The notes under the pieces are model-generated. The model was not told where the DNA came from. It did no database searches and saw only the letters and a list, made by a program, of their open reading frames with translations. The position numbers were made by a program, and so were the translations under genes. Shown piece by piece: positions 11,965-24,139 of a stretch of 64,000 bases of DNA. Position 1 is the stretch's first letter; each line of letters starts with the position of its first letter. Source of the DNA: Ampullaceana balthica (Eukaryota; Mollusca; Gastropoda; Lymnaeidae); contig CALYLW010000681.1 of assembly GCA_944989445.1 (NCBI GenBank), positions 1 through 64,000 of the forward strand, read 5' to 3'.

Positions 11965-13515
11965 CAGTGGCGTAGTGTGGGTATGTTCCGCCCGGGGCAG
12001 AACTCAGATCTGCTGCCACGGAAAAATATGTTGATACTATAAAAAAATAAAGATGATTTTAAAAATTAAGAATTAAAAATATGGACCCTACTTTTTTATG
12101 TTACATTTAAATAGAAGTGCTTTCATTTATTTATTTAAATAAACGTTTACCATTTTTCCTCATGGCACAATCTTTATGTATCAATATTGTCAACACTGTC
12201 ATGCTCGATGGCCAAAATAGCATTGTTGATCATTATAAATGTATCATTGACTTAATTTTAGACAAGTTTCACTCGCAACTTGAATTGCTTTGACATTTGT
12301 AAAGAATACCAATTATTAATATTAGGCAGGGTAACTTCGACCTAAAATATCTTAATAAACTTGACTTAAATTCATTCATTAATTTTTTCCCCGCGAGTGA
12401 AAATAATCCAAACTGGACAATGTCATGTGTTATGTTAATACTCTAATTTAAAGGCAAACTGTAAGCTGTGTCGATTAGCTGGTAATACTCTAATTTAAAG
12501 GCAAACTGTAAGCTGTGTCGATTAGCTGCTTTCATATATGTTTCACGAATTCTGAAACTGCCAAAGCCACTCACGAATTTCTATAGTATCCTTATCATAT
12601 CAAGAATACAACTTTTCCGTCAAATGTTGTTTTTTTCCATAACACGACTACATATTCGCTTTGATCAGCAAACGTTGCTCTTTCATATTTTGACTGGAAG
12701 ATTCACATACAATTATAAGATCTCCAGATAAAATTGTAGAATAATTCAAAGCTACCTGTAAGTATTCATTGAGGTATCTGTGAGTAACCTCTGAAAAGCA
12801 TTTTATTAGCACTAAATGATTTCATAAACACATGGTTCCACAGAGTACGTGTTTTCCACACACACAAAAAAATAATAAAAAATATATAAATATTTCGTTG
12901 TAGCATCTCAGCTTCTCTCCGATTTTTAATCTTTTCACAACGCAGATATTCGTGTTGAACCTTATGTGAAATATATGGAGAGCTTTCGAATGCAATTGAA
13001 TAAATATATGGTATCTAGTCTCTAGTACCCGAAAGATGACTTTTTTGCTATTTTTTAGAAACTTTTTAACAACGAGTAATTTGCCACCCCCAACAAAGTG
13101 CCAACCCTAGAATTAGCTTTTGATTGGCTCTTGTTTAAAATTGACAGGGTACAGTAATTGTTGCTTTTACAAAAGGGGCAGCTGTCACATTTGAAGATTC
13201 AATTAAAATCACCTGCATTTTAGTGTTACGTTCTCATACAACTCATGCCTCTCAGTATTTCAGCTGAGTTTCAGCATCAGAAGAATTTATTTCCAATATT
13301 GAGTTTAAAGTTTTAGCAGCTGAAACGTTTACATGTGTTAGGAGGATAGTTCTTTTATCAATTTCTTATTTGGATTTTATTTTATTTTGATAAAAGAGCT
13401 CCGCTTTCTCTTATTTTTTTTCTTTCAAGCTAATTTAGGACTATAAATTTACCGCCCCTAACAAAGAGCAGCCCTGAGCATTTGCCTCCCTTGTCCTCCT
13501 CTCGTTACGCCACTG
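11965..13515. mobile_element. hAT-like non-autonomous transposon, family H1, copy b
   Basis: Begins CAGTGGCGTAGTGTGGGTATG and ends CTCGTTACGCCACTG. Flanks are TTCATAGG (11957-11964) and GTCATAGG (13516-13523), a near-perfect 8-bp duplication. The uninterrupted site in the R2 copy at 8515-8830 confirms a clean insertion. At 1.55 kb it is shorter than copies a and c; internal landmarks such as the CAATATTGTCAACACTGTCA block align with both. A 50-bp internal duplication lies near 12440-12525. No coding capacity. Confidence 0.9.
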
Positions 13516-13787
13516 GTCATAGGTAAACTTTGAGCTTACCGGCAGCGCGCGCGCAGTAATTATTTATGTTAAAAATACGCGTTAATTAAGTAATTAGTGT
13601 ACTGAATTATGTCAATTAAGTAATTTAAACCTATAAATTATCCAAATTAGGATAATGATGTCATTTTTTATGGTGTCATGTTGTTATACGACATGATAAT
13701 TGGGGGACGGGGCGCCCGTGACATGGGTGTTCTTGTGGTGTGGTATATTTGGAGCTTAAGGGGAAATAACCGTGTAATTGATTAAGT
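13516..13787. repeat. Interspersed repeat R2, interrupted copy
   Basis: Continues the R2 sequence on the far side of H1b and is itself broken by the hAT element at 13796. It is roughly 85-90% similar by eye to 8540-8815. Confidence 0.8.
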
Positions 13788-13795
13788 ATTTAAAT

Positions 13796-14529
13796 CAGTG
13801 TTGTCCACGAGAAAATTTTAGTGCGCCGCGAAAGATTTCAAAAATACCATATGATATAACTTGTTACCGCATTCTAGGTTTTTGGGTAAGCATGTGGAAA
13901 AACACTAGTAAAGTACTAAAAATAACTAACCAATCTGTGTGTAACCTAAATAAAAGTCATTGCAAATGGCTGCCCAAATGTTTTGAATTTATTTTATTTA
14001 TCTTCAAGCATCTTTTTTGAAGTACTTCCCATCGCTCGAAACGCAGCAATATGAGTGGGTTTTGAACCCATTCGTCGTTCAAGATATTTCTGTTCTGTCG
14101 ATGATTGAACAAGAAAATTTGATCGACACCAGAAACGATATGATCCATAAAAATGAGTTTGCAGAAAAAGAGCTCACAGCTTTCTGGATGGCCCTACGAC
14201 ATGAATTCCCTCAACTTGCCAAACGTGCAATCGAATTATTACTACCTTTTTGATCTTCATATCTCTGCGAACTTGGTTTTTCGGCCCTGTCAGAATTCGA
14301 ATCCAAAAAACGTGAAAGACTGCAGATGATAGACAGAGAAATAAGAGTTTACTTATCCAGCAATGAGCCGCGTTTTGAGTTCATCTGCTCCAAAGAAAAC
14401 GCTCAAGTATCTCATTAATTATGAAACATCTTTTGAATAAACACCGATTTCTTGTTTTTTGTGAGGTGTGCCGCGCAAATTTTTTACCAGTTGTGTGTGG
14501 CGTGAACGATTTTCAGTTGGACAACACTG
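13796..14529 (+). mobile_element. Internally deleted hAT transposon with complete ends
   Basis: The ends are CAGTGTTGTCC and GGACAACACTG, flanked by a perfect 8-bp target duplication ATTTAAAT (13788-13795 and 14530-14537). The 734-bp element keeps only the 3' part of a transposase gene. Its insertion point is unoccupied in the R2 copy near 8800. Most of the transposase, including the catalytic core, is deleted, so it could move only if helped by another element. Confidence 0.93.
13993..14418 (+). pseudogene. hAT transposase C-terminal (dimerisation) fragment
   Basis: The frame carries the C-terminal hAT signature: a Tyr-Phe-Pro start, an AFWMALRHEFPQLAKRA segment, LLLPF, then SSYLCELGFSAL after an in-frame TGA at 14252-14254, and a PRFEFIC tail. 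This pattern is typical of the ZBED5/GTF2IRD2-like hAT branch. The stop codon in the core motif and the absence of the N-terminal two thirds make it a pseudogene. It lies between the inverted repeats of the element at 13796-14529. Confidence 0.88.
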
Positions 14530-14685
14530 ATTTAAATGATTACGATGGTTCCCTTTTTTATAAAATATATCATTTTACTATTTATTATTTTCTATTAATT
14601 TAAATTGTATTTAATTATTGAATGGTTCTCAAGGTATTTCTATTTCATTGATTTCATTTTGCAAATGGTATTGGTTCTTTTTTAA

Positions 14686-15192
14686 ATCCTTTATATTAAC
14701 TCGTGGTGTCTGCGGCCGACCGACCGACCGACCTTGCTTGCTTGCTTGCTTGTCGCCAAAACTTTTGATCGATTTTTAACCCACTTGCTCGCAAGATAGC
14801 GAGCTGAAATTTTGCAGGCAGTTTCGTACCGATGATAAAAACAATGTATCAAAATTTCAGATCGATCGCATGTACCGTAATTAAATTATTGATTTTTTAG
14901 ATTATTTTATTTATTCCTATGTATCATGCTATTTTTTGAGATAGAGCGTCGCGGTGCGTATTATATTGAACAACCTTTCTGTCGCGCAATAAGGTGCGTA
15001 TTTTATTGACTGCTCTTTTTATAAACATATTCCTGATCGGTGCGCATTATATTAAACATGTTTTACGACACAACTGCAATTTTGTATTTCTGGATGGTCT
15101 GGCGCTGCGTATTATAATGAACATTCTTTTAAATTCTTCTCGTACATAAAGGATTTATAGTCAAAAACTTGGTTTTTTACGGGTTTTTCTTA
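14686..15192 (+). repeat. Family X repeat, copy 3 (well preserved)
   Basis: Runs from AATCCTTTATATTAACTCGT, through a (CCGA)n/(CTTG)n block, to ATTTATAGTCAAAAACTTGG and TTTTTTACGGGTT. It is nearly identical to the reverse-oriented copy at 22831-23322, which implies recent spread. Four boxes of the form GGTGCG(T/C)ATTATATT occur between 14955 and 15115. Confidence 0.9.
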
Positions 15193-15899
15193 TTCGAATC
15201 TAATTAAAAGTTACAACACAAGGTAAAACAAAACACATACACTTTTACTGTTAATTTTAAAAATTAAATATTCTCCGTTTCCAACAATTTTATTTATGTA
15301 CAAGTCATATTTTAGTACAAGTCCTATAAATTATGTACATTTAATTTAAGTACGAATGATATAAATTTTATTTAAAAGTTATAAATAGATATATATCATT
15401 AATTATTGTATGTACATTTAATCTAAGTACAAATCATATAAATTATATTTCCACATTTGTAAATATATATGTGTACTTACATATTAACAATCGTCTGTGT
15501 CGTATAGTCATGGGTATGTCTCTAGTGCTGTATGGTACATGTTTTCTAGTGGTTCCAATTAACTAAATGGCAACAAGAGATGTCGTAACGTTGTTGGGAG
15601 GAATCCGTCTTTTAATGTAAAAATATGAATGAATTCCTGTGTTGTTTGTATTTATAAACAAAAGAACCCTTCAATTTGAACCCCATGTTTTCCCCGCCCC
15701 TGCTTGCTGTGTGAGAACTGTCATTAAACTATCTTTTCTTAGGTGTTGTGTTGTTTTGTTAGCCCCTTTGTGCTTGTCTTGTTATAGTCTCCGATACAGT
15801 GGTATGTCTAACTACAATGGGCTCCATATACAGAAAGAAATAGACAGTCTTATCATTTTAAATAAAACTTATCAAGGAATATATTAACTTTATTGAATA
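15193..15899. other. No gene seen
   Basis: Mainly AT-rich DNA with repeated TTTAAGTAC(A/G)A(A/T) and TATAAATT motifs at 15290-15450. An 82-codon frame at 15639-15887 has no recognisable domain. Confidence 0.45.
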
Positions 15900-18453
15900 C
15901 TAGAAAAATACCCGCACTTTGTAGCGGGAGTGTGCTGACCCTTTATCCAAGTATTAGTTGCTGGTTATTACAATTTTTTTTTCAAAGTTAAATTTCAGAT
16001 TCATCTATTTAGTTAAAATCTTATGAGAAACAGAGATATGCCATTTTACCGCGTGAGTTGTTTTCACTTAATGCAGTGCCTTTTAAAATAACATTACTAT
16101 TTAAAAGATATGATATATTAAATAATGATTCTTGCCGACCATAATAACTAAATTTACAATTTCATTCCCACTTGTACAAAATTATTATAACTTATAGGTT
16201 TTCCGAAAGAGCTCTACCACCCTCGTCACTAAAAAAATTTAATATATAATTACGAAACTGCATCGTATCACAATTGTAAGTTATATAATATTTGTAATCA
16301 CGTCTATGAGATAAAGAACATGTGGCACTATCCCTTTAAAAGGCAAAAGCTAAGTGACTCATAGCGCAAATAAACAAAATTATAAATGTACTTTCTAAAA
16401 TACTATTTAAAAAAAAACGGTCGTATTAAAATGATATAAAAAATGTGCAAACCATATTTAGACAATAGAAAGCTGGCCGCATAAAATAAAGTCTTGTTAT
16501 AAAGTAAATGTACTGGACCAAAATAACTCTTCATTTTGACGTATTTATAATTGTCTAAACAGGGAAATAATATTTAAATTTTTTTATGTCTCTATAATTT
16601 ACGATTTATATTTACGGTTTATAAGCAATGTGTATAATTTCAAAAAGGAATCTTTTTTTTTGTTCCCTATTTCGGATAAGGCATCATATTTTGTAAATTA
16701 TATTCAAAGCACACACACACACCAGATTTTATATCTGAAAAATAAAATAAAAATGAAAAAAAAAGATTCAACTGTCTGTTAATAAGCGCATCTTAAAAAT
16801 GATTAAAAGGCAATTTTAGAAATGGCCTATGCTATTCTGAATACAAAGGAATGAACATAAAATATATTCAATTCGCAATTCATATTAATTAAGCGTTTTC
16901 AGGATCACTTCATTAAATTTAGTCAACTTTTATTAATACGTTCGGTAGCGAAAGTTTATAATGTATAGTGTATATAAATCTTAAGTAAACAGTTTTAAAA
17001 TGTACGTTTATTTGACATAGGCCATCACTTTCAACATAAAATAAACTCGCTACATCTATGGTTTTTAATTAAATGTCGAGTTTTGAATTAAATTTTTTAA
17101 AATCCCAATTTTATTCATTGCATGTAAAATATTAATACAATGCATCGTGAAAATAATTGAAATAAAATAATTTAAACGCATATCTAATATATAAAGCTCG
17201 GTTGATATTTTTATGTTTGTTTGTTTGTATCCATGAAAAAAAGGCCACTGCTTTGTTGACATTTTTCCAAAAGATCTCTGCCACTGTCGTCACTAAAAAA
17301 GCTCTTATATATTTACGACACTGCAATGTAACACAATTGTAATTAATACAATATTTGCAACAGCGTCTATGAGATAAAGATAATAAAGATAAATAAAAAA
17401 AATTAGGCTATATTCCTAATTTTAAAAAAACAAACAAAACAAATCAATTTTATGTTAAAAATGCATGTGAAACCATCACAATAATCGATTTTAAAAATGG
17501 CCTATGTTAATCAATCATCAAAGGAATGAACATAACATATTCAATTCGCAATACAAAATAATTAAGCGTTTTCAGGATCATTTATTTAGTTTAATCTACT
17601 TATGTTAATAAGTCCGGTAGCCTAAGTTTAAATAGTATAAGTGTATAGGTTATGTAAAAGACAACAGCTTATGTAAAAGACAAACAAAATATAAATGTTA
17701 TATTAATAGGACACAGCTAAATTTAAGATGCGTACACGAAAATGTGCGCACAGCAATCAGGCGATAAAAGATTTTAAAACGTGCACCACTAAAAATGAAG
17801 CCTTGAAAAAAATACTGACACAATTGTTACATAAATAGGTTTTTCATTAAATGTCGAGTTATGGAACAGAAAATAATTAAAACAAATTCGCAATTATATT
17901 TAAATGTGTAAACAATTAAATTATAATGCATCGTGTGGCAGTTGTAATTAAATATGTTTACGTGTCTATCTAATATATAGAAAGTAACAGTAAAGAAAAT
18001 GACAATTCTTTGTACTACACAGCTCAAATTATGAAGCGTACACGAAAATGTGCGCACCGTAATTAGACATTATAATATTTTTTCAAATGCGCACGGCTGA
18101 AAATAAAGTATTGGCATTGTGGAAAAAAAAAGTCACCAAAAGAAACTCGCTTTGAACGGCATTTGAACGTCCGCGTAAATTTGTTCAATACAGAAATGAG
18201 GTTAAATTTTTTATTCTTTGTCTCTGCATTTTCTGATTATTTAATTTACGGCATTCGGGCAAAAGGGACAATTACAAAAACTAACTTAAAACCACCTTCA
18301 GGGTAAAAGGAACCGTCCTGCCAAATTTGGTCCCCGTCCGTCATTTGGTTTTTCCGTGATTGTCTAACAGAAAGTCGAAAAGTGAAACATACAAACATAC
18401 AAACATACAAACATACAAACATACAAACATTTGAGCTTTATATATTAGATAGA
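15900..18453 (-). mobile_element. Non-autonomous Helitron, both ends present
   Basis: On the minus strand the element begins TCTATCTAATATATAAAGCTC after an A at 18454 and ends with a hairpin (CCCGC/GCGGG, 15911-15928), then TATTTTTCTAG, followed by T (15899). This is the canonical Helitron layout: 5' TC, 3' hairpin plus CTAG, insertion between A and T. The 2.55-kb interior encodes no Rep/helicase. It holds internal duplications (for example 16200-16330 with 17260-17390, 16790-17010 with 17470-17650, and 17050-17200 with 17820-18000) and a (CAAACATA)n stretch at 18385-18430. Confidence 0.88.
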
Positions 18454-19519
18454 TATCAGTTCCTTGACATCGCAATTCCTCGAGATTGGATAGGAGCGCA
18501 AATCAACATGGCCTCTTTGTTTCGAACGAAAAAACCTTTGTATTAAAAGAAAGTACGACTTAAATGAGCACATTTGATGAAATAATATAGTATTACATTT
18601 CCTTCATGTTAACTTGCATACACATGTTAGATCAGCTTAAGGCATTAATTTTAAATGCCACATAGATAGGATATTGATACAGATTAGTCGTGGTGGATTA
18701 AGAGTATTGTCATTCGTTTCAATACAAATGAAAGTGTAGAAGAGTTTGGTGTCTTTCTATTGTAAGTAGATGAGCTATATTTATAGATAATGAATTTTTA
18801 AATCAGTTTTCTGGATGGAACCGGTTGAATAGTGACTTATATTCCAAGCGTACTCTTAAACATGACATATTTGAATACATCTAGGCGATTTTATATGTCC
18901 CCTATGAGTCTACATTACTTCCAATAACTCCCTTGTTACCCAAAATTTGGGTCATTTACCCCTGTTCACCAATCACAAGCCTAAAACAATGGTATTGGAT
19001 GCACACTAAGCCTACAACATGTTCATATGAGTACAGCCCCGGAAATTTAACAGTCTGTGCTCTACTGTCACCTAGAAAAGAATTGTCGTTGTTCTCTGCC
19101 AAAAAACAACACAAAACAATGGCTTCCATTATAAGAAAGTTTAGTTTACACATTCTTTTCGTATATTTTTTTTTCTGTTGGTAACAGCTTATGTTGAACA
19201 AAGAATAAACTGACATTTCTAGTTTACTGTCACTTAAATTTGATGTGTTATATATGGCACGCTGAGCTAATGCAGTGACTTTTTTCTGTGTACACATACT
19301 TTATGAATATCGAATTTCTAGCATGTTCAAAGTTCTTTTTTTCTTTAATATATAAGATCCCTGACAATGCATGACATATTAGCTATTTTATAAGACGATG
19401 ACAACCAAACAGAAGTTTACATTGAGCAAAATGAGACTATGGTTAACTAAGTACAATTGATCTTTAACAAGACTCTTCTTATGAGGGAAATGAACTGAAC
19501 TAGAAAGTATTTAGCAAAC
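18454..19519. other. No gene seen
   Basis: AT-rich intergenic DNA. Overlapping open frames of 83 and 113 codons on opposite strands near 18930-19300 match no known domain. Confidence 0.4.
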
Positions 19520-19765
19520 CTGTCGGTATAGTCTTGTTTTAAGTTCATTAGCATTGGTATCAGAATTCTTTAGATTCATTATGTAGTTTCAAGTGCCGCC
19601 GGGGCATTTGCTCCCCTTGTCCCCTCTCGCTACGCCACTGACCAGACCCGTCCCTTCCACTCGTCGCATGAAATCAAGGGGGATAATTGATGCCTTATAT
19701 TGGCCCCCTTCCCCGTTACACCACTTGCCGTGCGAGATGAACTAGTCATTATTTCGCTTTTAGCT
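19520..19765. repeat. Duplicate of an H1 3' end plus its flank
   Basis: Contains TTTAAGTTCATTAGCATTGG and the H1 terminus CGCTACGCCACTG (19621-19633), then ACCAGACCC, the same flank that follows H1a at 11823. The segment is thus a copy of the right part of the H1a locus with an internal deletion, not an independent insertion. Confidence 0.75.
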
Positions 19766-20616
19766 CTGGTACATTCAAATGATTAAAACGGAGTTTAAAA
19801 GAAAGGAACTACTCAGTCAATCAAATGAAGGCTAAACAATGGTATAAAATTCAGAGCACACTGATGTGTCTCTTTTTCGTCAGTTATGAAGTTTGTTCTA
19901 CCCACAGCGATTCTCACGTGATAGCGGGGCATGTCACATCAAAGACTTGATAGGCGAAAGACCACTAATTCCAGTCAAGTAAGATCGAACTTTAGTTTTA
20001 CTTGCAATGTTATATATTAATGTAGTTATATTCCCATCATTTGTTTTTGATATGTTTCGGTCTATCCAACTTTTATTAAAGGGATTGATTTTTCACCCTA
20101 CGTGCTTAATCGCGCGGCGTGGGGCCACGTGTAATATCTATTAAATGTCACACGTTTACTTATGTGTCTACCATCTAACTCTCCAATCGATAGATGGTGA
20201 TGTCAATGTGTGTGCTAAATTTTCCTTTGTGACATTGTTTCCCGAACCCACATGTGCTTGCCCAATAGGGCCGCACCAGGGGTAGTGCGGACTAAATATT
20301 AGTTTACATTTACGCCATATTATTGTCTCCTTTCGACGCCTCGTGTGAATGTGTTCGTCATTGAAAGGAGCACCAAGTACAGGCTTGTATAGTGGAGAAT
20401 TCCCCAAGTTTTATGTTTTATCCATAGCATGGTTCCTGGTACGCTGGCAATAGACATCCCACTAACAGTGGTACACACCCGTTGACAGTACGGCCCAAAG
20501 CGTGATCACCGGACACCCGTCCAGCACGCCCATACTGCAATATTGCCGTTACAGGACTACGCCCCTGCCAATGACGGAGACAGTCGCCACTCCACGTGTA
20601 AACCGAGGTTGTCTAG
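19766..20616. other. No gene seen
   Basis: Intergenic DNA. No open frame or RNA gene can be supported. Confidence 0.4.
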
Positions 20617-21049
20617 TCCAGTGGTTCTCAACTTTTTGAGATTCAAGGACCACTTGAAAAATGTTTGTCTTAGCAGCGGACCATTACTGAAAATTGTGCT
20701 ACTGCCGTGCTGGAAATGTATGTATAATTATACTTTGTATATAACTTGTTACTAATATACATGTTAGTTAGTAAAACTATGCTAAAATGCTACGATTTGT
20801 GTGCTCAAACACAATATTGAATGGGAACAGATTGCAACCCATTTTTTTGGTAATGAACAGATGACTCGTATACTAGTATTATACTTATGACAAAATTTGG
20901 TTTCTTACTGCTTACTATAAAAAAAATTAAAGTCATAAACAGTACATGTAGTTAGTATTAGTAAGACTGCTATATCAGTGGTGTAGCGTGGGTATGTGCC
21001 ACCCGAGGCAGAACCCGCCCCCCCCCCGAAAAATATGTTAATGCCATAA

Positions 21050-21436
21050 GGTCCGTCCATAAATGACGTCATACACATTTGTGACGAGGGGGAAGGGGGG
21101 TTAAGAATTGTGACGTCACGTGAAAACACGCAACTTTAAATCAAAGTTCCACTTGAATATTCGATTTCTTACAATTTTGTATGACGTTTTACATGGATTC
21201 ACGCGTGTTACGATACTACAGTGAAGTCTTACACTAAATACATACTAAAATGACAATAAATTGATTTGAAACATTCTCATTTTCAAATAGAAAATACTTC
21301 TTTTAGGGGGAGGGGTCACAGCTTTGTAACGTCATATTGGAGGGGAGGTCTAAGTTTTTGTGACGACGTGTGACGAGGGAGTGGGGGGGGGGTAAAAATC
21401 GACCAAAATTGCGTGACGTCATTTATGGACGGCCCC
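21050..21436. mobile_element. Foldback MITE, GGTCCGTCCATAAATGACG type, copy 2
   Basis: The left end GGTCCGTCCATAAATGACGT mirrors the right end ACGTCATTTATGGACGGCCCC. It is flanked by TAA on both sides (21047-21049 and 21437-21439), consistent with a 3-bp TWA target duplication. Same family as 5274 and 29032. Confidence 0.82.
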
Positions 21437-22830
21437 TAAAGTAAAGATACCAGGTAGTCTTTATTAGAAAATAAAAAGAATGACACAATACATTTTTGTG
21501 TTATAGATCAAGTAAAAAGCTTCATTTCTTGAATAAATTTGAAGTTTTATTTTTTTTCTCATTGCACAATCTTTCACTTATCAATGTTTTCAGCCATACC
21601 ATGCTCAATAGCCAAAATAAATATTGATTAGATAATCTTGGTGTATTCATTATTGATCTTAATTAATTTTTTATTTACTTAATTTTAGAGAATCTATTTG
21701 AACACATTGCATTATTTAAGACATTGTTCGAATTAATGATATTATTTTAGGCAGGGTAACTTCTAGCCGAAATATCTTTTTAAAAAACTTGAATAAATTA
21801 ACTGGTCTTGAATTAATTTATTCTTTTTTTTACCCATGGGGTTCACATATTCCTTGTTTGACAAATGACACGTGAGATATTGTGTATACTCTAATTTGAA
21901 GGCATAAATTCAAAGTCCAGTATATTAGCTGGTGTAAGAAAATCTTATCTGTTTTCTAAATTTGATATAACTGCCAAAAACTCACATGAATTTCTACAGT
22001 AATCTCATGTTATTATTATGAAGAATAAAACTTTCCACAGTTTCCACATACAATTTTATTAATTGTCAAAGCACCCTTTAGTATTACATTGGTTTCTCTG
22101 TGAGAAGCATATGCTAAGCATTTTTGAACACTATACGTTTGTAATTAATTTCGGGCATCTTTAATATAAATTATAAAAATAAAAAGATTTCATTGTGACT
22201 ATCAAAGCTCCTGCGTCTGTTCGTGTGTTGAGCTTTTTATCTGCATCTATCAATTCTTCTATAGCTTTAAAAATAACCTCAAAATAGCTCTATTGTATAT
22301 ACACTATTTTGTATCCTGAATTCCGTTTAATGCATAGCTTGTAGAAGCAATTTGATATTCCAAACGAAATGAATACGTAACAACGTTCTAGTGTACCAAA
22401 AACAGAGTTAGAGAGTTCGTTTCAGTATGCGTATCATGTAAGCAAGTGAACTTTTTGTGCGAGATTTAATATTGACATTTAATTTTTTGCGTTACTCTTG
22501 AACTCCTGCATACTTTTCAGCCATGAAGAAATATTAACACATGTTGGGCCTCTGCCGTCCATTAATTTAAGATCATCATTTATTTAACATCTTTTTAGAA
22601 ATGTCGTAACAACATCTTGCAACTTTGTTTTGTTCTTTATTATTAGTTTTAGTCATTGTATCCAATCTATGATTTTTTCCAATTGCAAAAAAAAATTTGT
22701 AATGTTGAGTACTTGTTCATGAGTGGCTACTTTTGTGTTTGTGTGTGTCAAGTTTTAATTCCAATAGATAAGCAATTTTATTCATCATTTTTTATTTATT
22801 CCACAAAATAAAGACATTAACATAATAAGA

Positions 22831-23322
22831 AAAACCCGTAAAAAACCAAGTTTTTGACTATAAATCCTTTATGTACGAGAAGTAATTAAAAGAATGTTCA
22901 TTATAATACGCAGCGCCAGACCATCCAGAAATACAAAATTGCAGTTGTGTCGTAAAACATGTTTAATATAATGCGCACCGATCAGGAATATGTTTATAAA
23001 AAGAGCTGTCAATAAAATACGCACCTTATTGCGCGACAGAAAGGTTGTTCAATATAATACGCACCGCGACGCTCTATCTCAAAAAATAGCATGATACATA
23101 GGAATAAATAAAATAATCTAAAAAATCAATAATTTAATTACGGTACATGCGATCGATCTGAAATTTTGATACATTGTTTTTATCATCGGTACAAAACTGC
23201 CTGCAAAATTTCAGCTCGCTATCTTGCGAGCAAGTGGGTTAAAAATCGATCAAAAGTTTTGGCGACAAGCAAGCAAGGTCGGTCCGCCGCAGACACCACG
23301 AGTTAATATAAAGGATTTAAAA
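22831..23322 (-). repeat. Family X repeat, copy 4 (well preserved)
   Basis: Reverse orientation: starts AAAACCCGTAAAAAACCAAG and ends TTAATATAAAGGATTT. Nearly identical to 14686-15192. It lies inside H1c, so family X was active after H1c inserted. Confidence 0.9.
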
Positions 23323-24139
23323 ATAATTTTGCTTTGAAAGAAAAGACCATATAACTACGCCGACAACTTTGTTGCAGTAGTTTACCTAAGTTAAAATCGA
23401 ATAATTGTACCAGCACATAATTGTCATGTTCGTACACTACTTCAACCCCAATGTTTTTAAGCTCAGTGGCATTAGTTTTGGAAGTCTTTATATTAATAAA
23501 AGAATAGGAGTTTGAAATTTTGGCATTAGAAACGTCTAAGTATTTTAATATAGTTTCTTCCTTTAAAAAAAAAGAAGTATTTTGTTTTTTATTTTATTTT
23601 GTTAAACTTTATAATAACGTTATTTATTTTTAGAAGCTAATTAACATAGAGGAATTTTCCGCCCACCTCACCGCCCCTCCCCCCAACAATGTGCCGCTCG
23701 GAGAATTCGCTTGGCTCATGTTTCAAATTGATAGGGTACAGTAAGATGTGCTTTTACTACAGGAAAAGCTGTTAAATTTTAAGAACCAATTAAGTTGATA
23801 CCACATCAGGCTCTGGTTTTTCAGAACAGTAGCATTAGTATAAGAAGAATTTAAGAAGTTCTGGCAGTTGAAACGTTCACATGCTTGATGATATGTCCTT
23901 TATTTCTTTTATTAATTTCTTATTTGGCTGTTATTTTATTTCGATTAAAAGCTCCACTTTCTTATAAAATTGTAACTGTTAGAAATTATATATAAACACT
24001 ACTAGGAATTTCCAAAGGGCCGCCCGGGGCAGTCGCCCCCCATCCCCCCCTCGCTACGCCACTGTGCTATATTAGTTTATTTAGTGAGATCCTTGAGCTT
24101 GCACACTTGAGCACGGCACATCCAAACAAGGTGTAATAC

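Larger units (their letters stand above)
20976..24064. mobile_element. hAT-like non-autonomous transposon, family H1, copy c
   Basis: Ends are CAGTGGTGTAGCGTGGGTATG and CTCGCTACGCCACTG, flanked by a perfect 8-bp duplication TGCTATAT (20968-20975 and 24065-24072). It carries two later insertions: a foldback MITE (21050-21436) and family X (22831-23322). Without them it would be close to H1a in length. No transposase inside. Confidence 0.92.
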
